A stretch of DNA of 64,000 nucleotides. It comes from Isoetes taiwanensis (lineage: Eukaryota; Streptophyta; Lycopodiopsida; Isoetales; Isoetaceae). The number at the start of each line of letters is the position of its first letter. Position 1 is the stretch's first letter. The notes beneath the pieces were generated by a model that was not told the origin of the DNA, searched no databases, and was given only the letters and a program-made list of their open reading frames with translations. Location of the stretch: contig JAJEKV010000180.1 in the NCBI GenBank assembly GCA_021234155.1, positions 432,001 through 496,000 on the forward strand, read 5' to 3'. Below, one piece after another: positions 34,701 to 47,124 of this stretch. Position numbers and translations under genes: made by a program.

Positions 34701-37700
34701 TTGGCCTTTTATAAGCATAATGAAAATACTTTTGAATTATCATTAACCAAATTTTTTGCATGATAGCTATTTATAATTAGAAATCGGATGTTTATCTTAA
34801 ATTTAAGATAAATGTTTTTTTTTTAATTTAATATTACTTCTATTACGATACAAGTTTTTTTTTTAAAGTATTATATATGGTATACTATATATTACTTATA
34901 CTTATCTAGATTAATTTCTTTTTAACTGAAGATGGTGTATTATATTTATAGTTGGAATAAAAACAAAGAAAAGGAAAAACACTTTTAAGTTGAGTTCCTC
35001 CCTTTTAGCCCGATGAAAACATAGTAGCCTTAAATACTAATTATGACTGATAAACGAATAAATATGCACTTAGCATCATAACTGAATACAAAAAATAGAA
35101 CTTTGAAAATGTATATTAATTATATTTGTGAATGTTTAAATCTTTAATTTTATAAATTAGTTATATAAGTATGTTATTTATAAAATATTATTTTTCAAAC
35201 ATTGGAAAATTAGTGATTGTCAAATTTAACAATTCTAAAAAATGAAACTTTATACTTTTAGATGTCCCTTAAAAAAAAAAAACGAATAATCCATAATCCT
35301 TTAGTTTGTTATTCATATTGTAGCTATATTGCCAATGTTTCAAACTAAATTTTATATTAAAAATCTTTAATTGCTTAAAGGTTTAAGTTGACCTTGCTTT
35401 TGGCTAAAAGCAAAAAGTGTATTGGCACCTATGGTAAAGCCATCCAAAGATCATTTAAATGGCTGAAACGAAGGAATATCACTTGCTATAAAAATTCTGA
35501 TTTCGCAATATCTTGAACCAACAATTGGCATTTGCAAGTGTATATCTTCGTCATCCTCACCATTCCCCTCCTACCGTCCATTCCCCTCACTCATCCCTTC
35601 CATCAAAACCTAAGCCTTCATTTGCATTAAAAAATACAGTAGAATCAGAAGATGATCTACCTAAAAAGATGAGGTGGTCGACATAGGTGTTGCCCCATTG
35701 GTAGAAGAGGATAAATTACCACCACAAACCCGTCATTTGCAATTTGCTTCTCTTTTTGAGCCTGTCAGAACTTCTAACAAATTTTTATAATGAAACTCCA
35801 TTGCCCCATCTTTATTCTAGACCGGCTGTCACACTAAAGATGGCAGCTTGAAGATCACTATATGAGATTTTGATACATCTACGATGCTGGATTCAACCCT
35901 AACCCAAAGATAACAGTCATATCTTTAATGTGATAAAAGACGTACATAGTCTCCATTAAACATTTTATGTAAGCCCTAATCATCCCTATAGTGCAGGCAT
36001 GCATCACACTACCAAAGGTTAAATTTGAATGGTGTCTCCACCGTTTATTTGAAGGATAAGTTTTAAACTTGCATTTCGAAGTGAATGGCAACACTTTTCA
36101 GTGCCATTTAACTGCATGCTAAGGTTTTTGATCGGCATTCAACGAAGTCATAAATTATACAACAAAAAGCTTTTTTAAATTATAAGGGTTGTAAAAACAA
36201 TTATAAATATTTACTCTCAAATGCGAAGTTCTTAAAATGCTTATTTTCAAATTAAAAACCTACGTTTGTAAAATATTTTGAGAATAAATATTAAAACATA
36301 TAAATAAAGACTATAACACGTGTATTTCAAGTAGCGTATATAAAGATATATATATGTATAGGAAGTAGAGATAGTGGCATCTTTCTAAGCTTGAAATTAC
36401 TCAAAAAACTTATTTGTTTATGTATAATGTTATCAAGTTATTTTTAACAAAGTTATCTCTTTCATACGCAAGTTTTTGCTTATAGAATTGACATTTATCG
36501 TTGGCCTTTTATAAGCATAATGAAAATACTTTTGAATTATCATTAACCAAATTTTTTGCATGATAGCTATTTATAATTAGAAATCGGATGTTTATCTTAA
36601 ATTTAAGATAAATGTTTTTTTTTTTAATTTAATATTACTTCTATTACGATACAAGTTTTTTTTTTAAAGTATTATATATGGTATACTATATATTACTTAT
36701 CTAGATTAATTTCTTTTTAACTAAAGATGGTGTATTATATTTATAGTTGGAATAAAAACAAAGAAAAGGAAAAACACTTTTAAGTTGAGTTCCTCCCTTT
36801 TAGCCCGATGAAAACATAGTAGCCTTAAATACTAATTATGACTGATAAACGAATAAATATGCACTTAGCATCATAACTGAATACAAAAAATAGAACTTTG
36901 AAAATGTATATTAATTATATTTGTGAATGTTTAAATCTTTAATTTTATAAATTAGTTATATAAGTATGTTATTTATAAAATATTATTTTTCAAACATTGG
37001 AAAATTAGTGATTGTCAAATTTAACAATTCTAAAAAATGAAACTTTATACTTTTAGATGTCCCTTAAAAAAAAAAAACGAATAATCCATAATCTTTTAGT
37101 TTGTTATTCATATTGCAGCTATATTGCCAATGTTTCAAACTAAATTTTATATTAAAAATCTTTAATTGCTTAAAGGTTTAAGTTGACCTTGCTTTTGGCT
37201 AAAAGCAAAAAGTGTATTGGCACCTATGGTAAAGCCATCCAAAGATCATTTAAATGGCTGAAACGAAGGAATATCACTTGCTATAAAAATTCTGATTTCG
37301 CAATATCTTGAACCAACAATTGGCATTTGCAAGTGTATATCTTCGTCATCCTCACCATTCCCCTCCTACCGTCCATTCCCCTCACTCATCCCTTCCATCA
37401 AAACCTAAGCCTTCATTTGCATTAAAAAATACAGTAGAATCAGAAGATGATCTACCTAAAAAGATGAGGAGGTCGACATAGGTGTTGCCCCATTGGTAGA
37501 AGAGGATAAATTACCACCACAAACCCGTCATTTGCAATTTGCTTCTCTTTTTGAGCCTGTCAGAACTTCTAACAAATTTTTATAATGAAACTCCATTGCC
37601 CCATCTTTATTCTAGACCGGCTGTCACACTAAAGATGGCAGCTTGAAGATCACTATATGAGATTTTGATACATCTACGATGCTGGATTCAACCCTAACCC

Positions 37701-40700
37701 AAAAATAACAGTCATATCTTTAATGTGATAAAAGACGTACATAGTCTCCATTAAACATTTTATGTAAGCCCTAATCATCCCTATAGTGCAGGCATGCATC
37801 ACACTACCAAAGGTTAAATTTGAATGGTGTCTCCACCGTTTATTTGAAGGATAAGTTTTAAACTTGCATTTCGAAGTGAATGGCAACACTTTTCAGTGCC
37901 ATTTAACTGCATGCTAAGGTTTTTGATCGGCATTCAACGAAGTCATAAATTATACAACAAAAAGCTTTTTTAAATTATAAGGGTTGTAAAAACAATTATA
38001 AATATTTACTCTCAAATGCGAAGTTCTTAAAATGCTTATTTTCAAATTAAAAACCTACGTTTGTAAAATATTTTGAGAATAAATATTAAAACATATAAAT
38101 AAAGACTATAACACGTGTATTTCAAGTAGCGTATATAAAGATATATATGTATAGGAAGTAGAGATAGTGGCATCTTTCTAAGCTTGAAATTACTCAAAAA
38201 ACTTATTTGTTTATGTATAATGTTATCAAGTTATTTTTAACAAAGTTATCTCTTTCATACGCAAGTTTTTGCTTATAGAACTGACATTTATCGTTGGCCT
38301 TTTATAAGCATAATGAAAATACTTTTGAATTATCATTAACCAAATTTTTTGCATGATAGCTATTTATAATTAGAAATCGGATGTTTATCTTAAATTTAAG
38401 ATAAATGTTTTTTTTTAATTTAATATTACTTCTATTACGATACAAGTTTTTTTTTTAAAGTATTATATATGGTATACTATATATTACTTATCTAGATTAA
38501 TTTCTTTTTAACTGAAGATGGTATATTATATTTATAGTTGGAATAAAAACAAAGAAAAGGAAAAACACTTTTAAGTTGAGTTCCTCCCTTTTAGCCCGAT
38601 GAAAACATAGTAGCCTTAAATACTAATTATGACTGATAAACGTATAAATATGCACTTAGCATCATAACTGAATACAAAAAATAGAACTTTGAAAATGTAT
38701 ATTAATTATATTTGTGAATGTTTAAATCTTTAATTTTATAAATTAGTTATATAAGTATGTTATTTATAAAATATTATTTTTCAAACATTGGAAAATTAGT
38801 GATTGTCAAATTTAACAATTCTAAAAAATGAAACTTTATACTTTTAGATGTCCCTTAAAAAAAAAAAAACGAATAATCCATAATCCTTTAGTTTGTTATT
38901 CATATTGTAGCTATATTACCAATGTTTCAAACTAAATTTTATATTAAAAATCTTTAATTGCTTAAAGGTTTAAGTTGACCTTGCTTTTGGCTAAAAGCAA
39001 AAAGTGTATTGGCACCTATGGTAAAACCATCCAAAGATCATTTGAATGGCTGAAACGAAGGAATATCACTTGCTATAAAAATTCTGATTTCGCAATATCT
39101 TGAACCAACAATTGGCATTTGCAAGTGTATATCTTCGTCATCCTCACCATTCCCCTCCTACCGTCCATTCCCCTCACTCATCCCTTCCATCAAAACCTAA
39201 GCCTTCATTTGCATTAAAAAATACAGTAGAATCAGAAGATGATCTACCTAAAAAGATGAGGTGGTCGACATAGGTGTTGCCCCATTGGTAGAAGAGGATA
39301 AATTACCACCACAAACCCGTCATTTGCAATTTGCTTCTCTTTTTGAGCCTGTCAGAACTTCTAACAAATTTTTATAATGAAACTCCATTGCCCCATCTTT
39401 ATTCCAGACCGGCTGTCACACTAAAGATGGCAGCTTGAAGATCACTATATGAGATTTTGATACATCTACGATGCTGGAGTCAACCCTACCCCAAAAATAA
39501 CAGTCATATCTTTAATGTGATAAAAGACGTGCATAGTCTCCATTAAACGTTTTATGTAAGCCCTAATGATCCCTATAGTGCAGGCATGCATCACACTACC
39601 AAAGGTTAAATTTGAATGGTGCCTCCACCGTTTATTTGAAGGATAAGTTTTAAACTTGCATTTCGAAGTGAATGGCAACACTTTTCAGTGCCATTTAACT
39701 GCATGCTACGGTTTTTTATCGGCATTCAACGAAGTCATAAATTATACAACAAAAAGCTCTTTTAAATTATAAAGGTTGTAAAAACAATTATAAATATTTA
39801 CTCTCAAATGCGAAGTTCCTAAAATGCTTATTTTCAAATTAAAACCCTACGTTTGTAAAATATTTTGAGAATAAAATATTAAAACATATAAATAAAGACT
39901 ATAACACGTGTATTTCAAGTAGCGTATATAAAGATATATATGTATAGGAAGTAGAGATAGTAATTTTATTGCATCTTTCTAAGCTTGAAATTACTCAAAA
40001 AACTTATTTGTTTATGTATAATGTTATCAAGTTATTTTTAACAAAGTTATCTCTTTCATACGGAAGTTTTTTTGCTTATAGAACTGACATTTATCGTTGG
40101 CCTTTTATAAGTATAATGAAAATACTTTTGAATTATCATTAACCAAATTTTTTGCATGATAGCTATTTATAATTAGAAATCGGATGTTTATCTTAAATTT
40201 AAGATAAATGTTTTTTTTTTTAATTTTTAAAATTTTTAATATTACTTCTATTACGATGCAATTTTTTTTTTGAAAGTATTATATATGGTATACTATATAT
40301 TACTTATATAGATTAATTTTTTTTAACTAAAGATGGTGTATTATATTTATAGTTGGAATAAAAACAAAGAAAAGGAAAAACACTTTTAAGTTGAGTTCCT
40401 CCCTTTTAGCGCTATGAAAACATAATAGCCTTAAATATTAATTATGACTGATAAACGAATAAATATGCACTTAGCATCATAACTGAATACAAAAAATAGA
40501 ACTTTGAAAATATATATTAATTATATTTGTGAATGTTTAAATCTTTAATTTTGTAAATTAGTTATATAAGTATGTTATTTATAAAATATTATTTTTCAAA
40601 CATTGAAAAATTAGTGATTGTCAAATTTAACAATTCTATGAAATGAAACTTTATACTTTTAGATGTCACTTAAAAAAAAAAAAAATCGAATAATCCATAA

Positions 40701-40777
40701 TCCTTTAGTTTGTTATTCATATTGTAGCTATATTGCCAATGTTTCAAACTAAATTTTATATTAAAAATCTTTAATTA

Positions 40778-42757
40778 CTTATATATTATATAATATATAT
40801 GTATCAAAAAATCCTTAAACTATTAAAATCATGGTAAAGAATATATAAGTAACTAAATAAATAAATAATATGAATATAAAAATTTAGAATATTTTAATAA
40901 AAGTAGCCATCCTACTGAAGGGCTGATAAAATTTTTCCATTTCTATTTGAATGGTACTTTCTTGTTTAGCCATTCCTCTGCATGCTTAAATGAAAAGTTG
41001 GCATTCTCTGAATGGCAGGAAAAGAAGAACCGCTGATGTACTTAATCTCCATAGGACACAAGGCCCCCAAAAAAATACTATCAGCAGTTTTATGAATTAC
41101 TTTTTGTATTAAACCACTAAAATAAACTAATGTTACTAAGTGGGTTAATGTGTTGAATAACCGTAGGCAGTTAAATAGTGTGGTTTGTATTTAAGGTTTT
41201 TTAACATGGTATATCCATATCGTAAATATCTAGAGTTTTTTACTATGGTTTGTTGCTATAGTTTCTCGCTATGGTTCTTTCCTTGTTTGATGGCCAATCA
41301 ATAGTATTTGTTATAAATCACTAATGGTTTTAGCCTTAAAGAATTGTGCAACTCATAGTGGTATCTTAGTCAAGCTCATGAATGTATTGTCACATCAACC
41401 ATTATTGTTGCATAGAATAATGGCTTCGAGTTTCTCAGTATAAGTTTAACAGTTTATCCATCAAATCACTAGTGGCTTGTATTTTCGTAGCCCTTTGTGT
41501 TGGAAACAAACTAATCATATTTTGGATTAAACAATTGATGTTAGTTTAGTAAAGAAATTAAGACATTTCATTTGTAGACCAATATTAGCTTTAGCTTTAA
41601 GGAATTTGCAATTCATGGTGGTTGTCGAGTGAAACCATTATTGTTCTATGAGATAAATGGTTCAAGTTTATTACCAGAATAGTGAACAAGCTTTCCATCA
41701 AAACAGATGTGGTTTTGTGCCTTTAAACATATCTTGTGCTAGAAGCAAACCAATGTTTTATACAATATGATCTAGTGGTGGCTTCATATCTTTAGAGTAC
41801 TTTGTTTTGGAGGCAACTCAATTATATTTTAGGTAAAGAACTGATCTTAGTTTAATGAAGAAGCTAAGACATCTCATTTGTAAACCAATAATAGCTTTGA
41901 CTTTATGGAATTTAGATGGTGGTTGTTCAATGAAACCATTGTTGTTCTATCTTGCTATCTATCTATCTTTCTATAGAATAGATGGTTCAAGTTAATTACT
42001 AAAATAGTAAACAAATTTTTCATCAAAATAGATGACGACTTTGAGGCTTTAAACATATCTTGTGTTTGAAGCAAACCAATATCTTATGTTATGCAATCTA
42101 TATACTTAGTATAAAAAAGAAATCATGTATGGAATTTGCAACTAACCAACCCAGGCTTATGCCTCTTTTGCATATTTGTGTGATCATAGAAATAGTTATG
42201 AACCATACATAAAAACAATGATAAAGATATATAGATACACGAAGAAAATAAAAACCATTGTCATTTTGAGGAAAAAAAGATTTCAAAATGCATTATTTCG
42301 TGTCTATTTACCCAACCAATTAGCATATATTTTTGCCTGAGACCTACCAATGTCCATACTATAAACCATTACGCTTTGTTATGACCAAATATGTAATAAT
42401 ATTAAACAATGCATAGCTTTCCTGTAAAAAGTAATGGATTTCCATTAGTTCTAATAAAAACCATTACATCTTTTCATTTCAAAAATGTGCATACAAGCTT
42501 TAATAAAATGCATGATTTTGACGGAATTGGTTTTTGGATGTGGTTTCAGCGTATGTGATTTGGCTGATGATGCTGTTACAAACCTAGAAAAATAGAAACT
42601 CTAGAGGCAATTGATTCACAATTTAAGAACATCAAGCATAAAGTTTTATCTATTCGCATTACAATAATAATCAGAATTGGTTCACAAATAAAAAAATCAC
42701 GCGTGAAGTAGAATGCTCATGTCTCATACTCATTACAATAATTAGCATTAATTCTAT
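40778..42757. other. AT-rich non-coding region with a degenerate 300-base tandem repeat
   Basis: At roughly 41290-42110 three diverged copies of a unit of about 300 bases share phrases such as AAGACATTTCATTTGTA and GAAACCATTATTGTTCTAT. A short TATC-type tract at 41970 interrupts the last copy. No gene was recognised. Confidence 0.6.
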
Positions 42758-43317
42758 CTAATTCTGCTGGAATGTGACAGTCGTCCTATCAAACTTTTGT
42801 GTCCTCCAACACTCTCTGGACATTTGAACCACCTTCAGCTTCACGCACAACAATGCAAAGCGTTTGTGTAGTTCGTGCCCAGTTAGCTTGGACATTTTAG
42901 GAAAAGCATTTTTTTGCTGATTATTGAAATTCCTGCAGAATGCTTGTATGGCCTTGCTGCTGATATCTCCAACTTTGTCCTTCTCAAGTGCCACCATGCA
43001 CACAATCTTATGTTTCGAATTAGGCATATGTTCCAATGCTGTCAGAAGCTTCTCATTCTTGCACTGCGACTCGCATGAAACCAACAAAGCGCTCGAATAC
43101 CAAAGGACTTCCTTAACAAACTAGGATCGAGGACGAAGGTCACAGGATGAAAGCTAAAGGCCGAAAAGGACAGCAGGAAAGCAACGCCAAAATTAGCCAA
43201 ACCAGGAAGAAGCCCTCCCCCGCCGAAACAAATCAAAGAGAATAAGGTACTGGCGAGAGAGCGATTTCTACAATGGTGGGATAATTGGATAGCCGCATTA
43301 CATCGCGAACTACCCAC
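42758..43317 (-). CDS. Hypothetical minus-strand ORF, possibly frameshifted
   Basis: Two overlapping minus-strand frames (43317-43042 and 43087-42758) could form one short protein if joined by a frame change near 43.06 kb. The 3' part is rich in Lys and Cys, with a mixed-charge profile. The 5' part is hydrophobic and may be untranslated. I recognise no domain and see no clear splice pair. It may be a gene fragment or chance. Confidence 0.2.
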
Positions 43318-46300
43318 GAAAAAATAAAGGGAAAATCCAATTATAACATTTGGACCCCAAAAACAAATACAATGCTAATAGATGAGTGGTCGATGTACCT
43401 GCCGAAAAGCTTATCACCGGATTAAAAACCCCGCCCTTTTTGGGTTTTCGAGGAAAAACCCTAGTGATAAGCCTCGCAAGGGGGCTTAGACAAACGTAAG
43501 GCATAGAATCGCCCCCAAAAACCCGCGCATGGAGAAGTCAAAACGGATGGCGCCGCCAACCCAGCTGCACACCACCAACAACAAACGAGAAACATACCAA
43601 AGAATAGCATCACCCAGTGGGTGGAAAAAAAAAGCATCACCCACCGGGTGGAAAAACATGATAAACAAAACTTGTACAAAATATAGTAAACAAAGAAGGG
43701 GGGGGGGGAGGGTGGGTTCAAAGAGAATAAGGTACTGCTGAGAGAAGAGGAAGCGCCGATGAAACGTCGATGAAGAACTCTGCAATATGTAGCATTATAA
43801 CAGGGGGTTTTTTTTGTGATTTTGTACGCTTTTTTGCATGGTTTTCCTATGATTTTAGTGATGTATTCATTAGGCCATACTAAATAGTATTTCTAGAGTG
43901 CGGCTTTTTTGAAGCGTTGATATTTTTAGCTTCAATAATCTAACGGTTGTTATTTTGGCCTCCTCGTTCATATGCATGCAACCAGAAAAGTTCTTTTCTT
44001 TGAGAGGTTCTTGTTCGTGGTATTCAATCCGTCCTGTTATGGTGGTATGCTTGATCTCTCTTTTCTGTTTGCTAACGATGTGTTAAGTTTTAATGTTATG
44101 CAGATATTAGCACAGATATCCGTTGTTATTGTCTTGTTGTCCGTTCTTCATATTAGCATGAGCAGTACTATTATTGGAGACAGATCTTCCGGCTTTTCTT
44201 TTTGTTTATCCTCCTTAACTTTTCCTCTGTTTAGCATTTGCCCCTTCGTTTAGGCTGCCATTGAGTTTGGATCTGCTGTAAAATGACCTCAGAACCATGA
44301 TTTACTTCTGATTTGCCTTCGGCCCCTTAGGATAATGCTACGAATTTAGGCTGCCATAAGTTTAGGCTGCCATTGAGTTTGGATCTGCTGTAAAATGACC
44401 TCAGAACCATGATTTACCTCTGATTTGTCTTCGGCCCCTTAGGATAATGCTACGAATTTAGGCTGCCATGCGTTTGGATACCTTTGATTTGTGTGATTTA
44501 CCTCTGAACTCATGGTATATATCCGCTTTGGTTGCAACCCTAAGAAGATAAAGTCTGCAAAAATCGGCCGTAGCAATCAGGCTTCAGAATATCAGAATAT
44601 GTAGCATTATCGATCCAGCACTTTGAAACTGCTGTGCAATGGTCTCTAACCTATGTTCTGGCAACGCCACAGTCAAATCCGGCACTCATCGTGAAGTATT
44701 CAGCCGCCATCTCCAATGTCCAAACCCTAACCCTGCCATTTCGAATTTTGTAACCCTGACCCTTATCTATTTTATCTTGTTCAAAATTGGAAATGTGAAC
44801 CTTCCTTTAACCTTCAAGAATTAAAATACCCTTCCTCACAATATCTACCATATTATAATAATGCTACATATATTCATGTCATTGCTTGTGTTACTCATAT
44901 AATGCTACATATTCATATTATCTTTAAAATTACTACTTATTGTCCAAATTACTAGTTATTACTAAAGGTGGTTATTAACAATTCTTTTTTTTCTTAAAAT
45001 TGTAGATATTACTTCAACATCTTACAATAGGCGAGACACAGGCTGAACATCACGAACGGGAGTCATGCAAGCAGAAGGCATCACGTATGAAAAAAATCAT
45101 CATGCACAAGAAAATGTCATCGAAGCTGAAGAGGCGCAATTAAATTACATTATCCTATAATATTATACTTATTCAGGCTTCTTTACAGATTTCCTTTATT
45201 TTTGTTATAATGTTAAATATTAGATTTCACATATTTGCTACATGTTTTGCATGTTTTACATGTTTTTAAGTATGTTTTTTTTCGGGCCCGAAGGGCCCAA
45301 AATTTTTTTTGGTATAACAACCAATACATAACTACCATTAACATTAATGAACACAACCATTGGGTTCAACATATTTAAATTAAAATCCCCCTTAAACCCC
45401 CTTTGGTTTGGGTGCTTATTCACACGGGGGGTGACGTAGGGCAGCGAGAGCCCTTGTGATTATATTTTCCACGAGAGCCCTTGTGATTATATTTTCCACG
45501 TATAAAACCAACACCATATAGTATTTTGCTAAAAATCTTATAGTATTTTGCATATGTTGTTATACGGTATACCAATTTGTGTACTTGCATACCCCACAAA
45601 CGAGGAACTTTACGTACGGTGTAGATTAAGGAATAAGGGGTGAATATACCTATCCAACATCCCAACCTGACGAACGGCCCAAAACGCATGCGATGCATGC
45701 ATGCGACGCATGCAATGCATGCATGCTCGTCTTGAGCAAGAATGCCGATTCGCTACGCGAATCGACGACATTGACTTCCACCTGTAAAAGAAATCAACCT
45801 ATCAGTCAACAACAATTGAAATGCCCTAAATCAAAACCAAGATGGAGGCCACAGGAAGATGCTGGTTGAGCAGATGAAGGCATCACAGCACCAAAAAGTT
45901 CTTGATTAACAGCAGCTAGCGAGCTAGGACTTCTGAGACAGAGACGAGCAGTCAGCGGACTGAGGTAAATTGCATCATGCACTTTATCAGCTCCAAGTGC
46001 CGTTCACATACTCACATGCATTTTATCGAGTCTGAGTCAGTTTATGCATCATTGGCAGATTGGCTATTTCTTTTACCTGCTTTCTATGCATCTCATCATA
46101 TAAGTTAATCGTCCATGCCATGCACATTGCATTATCTGAGGAGTCAGTTCAGTTCACCTCATGGGTTATTGCATAAACACTGCTTTCCATGACTCAAGCA
46201 TGAACATGTCTTTTTCATGATCTAATGGACAAGAATCTAGCATCTGAGACAGAATTTTAGCATATATTGGAATTTCTCTGCATGTTTTAAGAAAAGAAAC

Positions 46301-46400
46301 CAGGATTGAAGTAATTAAACTCTGGCAATTCATAGAAGTTGGTAATATAAAAATTGAAAACCTCCTCTTTTAAAGGTTTCTTCCATGCTGTTTACGAGTT
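43318..46400. other. Mostly non-coding region with small repeats and palindromes
   Basis: A 111-base tandem duplication lies at 44250-44470 (TTAGGCTGCCATTGAG to GATAATGCTACGAA). A GGGCCCGAAGGGCCC hairpin lies at 45285-45300. A dense run of GCATGC palindromes is at 45685-45735, followed by a CGATTCG/CGAATCG stem-loop (45746-45764). Short open frames here show no coding signature. Confidence 0.6.
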
Positions 46401-47124
46401 TCTTTATTCAAAGAAGTCAGATAAACATTCACACCATGCTCTTATTTTAGGGAGGGCTTCCATACAAGGTTGGAGACAATTGTCAATGATCGACCGATGG
46501 AGTTGCAAATAGATCCGGAGTACACGACATGTGGAGTAGGGTGCCAATCGAACAAGAGAATATAGGCAATGCGAGTTCATTAAATGATTCAAGCAGGAGG
46601 GACAATCAGTCACAAGAAAATACACGAAACTGGGAAGGGATGGCAGCTCGTCAGATGAATGAATTAAGCCTCGAAGATGCAACTACATATTACATGGAGC
46701 TGCGTGAACTGCTTGGAAGGTATAGGTCCTTTAGGGACGTTAAAAAACAGAGAAAAAGAACAAATATAAATCACCCAGATACTCTATATATCCATGGGTC
46801 TTTAGTAGTTGCTAGCAAAATTTATCTCCATTCCTCCAACCCCCCTCTATTTCTTTGTAGCCATAACTGCCCTGTATTGGATCATATAACAGGTTTGACC
46901 CACTAAGTACAAATGAGATGTCTGATTTTATTTTGGCATGAAATTTTTATGTTCCTCTTCTTAATGTGCCTCTATACGGTTTGTGGATTCTGATTTTATG
47001 GTCCAACTTTGTCCAGAATCTGCCTCTCAAAACACAGTTGTAGCTGCAACTAGATACCCCTAATCAAATCATCTTCAAGCATTTTGATCAAAGTTGGAGC
47101 TCTGAATCTATTAACCATGAGATG
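46401..47124 (+). other. Possible exon-like fragment, unassigned
   Basis: Between 46.45 and 46.8 kb the plus strand carries about 90 codons of open frame rich in Glu, Arg and Asn (from an ATG at 46529), preceded by a pyrimidine-rich ATTTTAG acceptor-like edge at about 46450. The frame is not continuous with that edge. There is no recognisable domain; the remainder is non-coding. Confidence 0.2.

Larger units (their letters stand above)
25804..40777. repeat. Tandem array of about 1.8-kb AT-rich units (five complete plus partial ends), split by a Helitron
   Basis: Complete units start at 31731, 33543, 35355, 37150 and 38942 (lengths about 1812, 1812, 1795, 1792 and 1817), each beginning TATTAAAAATCTTTAATT. 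A partial left unit (25804-26656) and a stub after 40759 complete the array. Units are highly similar. Each carries a 71-residue minus-strand reading (133 codons in the first unit) that simply repeats with the unit and shows no coding signature, so I treat the array as non-coding. Unit ends do not look like LTRs. Confidence 0.93.

Noticed and set aside
34081-39681. Repeated 71-residue minus-strand frames, one per 1.8-kb unit
   Set aside because: They recur only because the unit recurs. They have no known domain, and synonymous and non-synonymous differences look alike between units.
45285-45300. GGGCCC hairpin as a second Helitron 3' end
   Set aside because: No CTRR follows at the right distance on either strand and there is no matching TC end.
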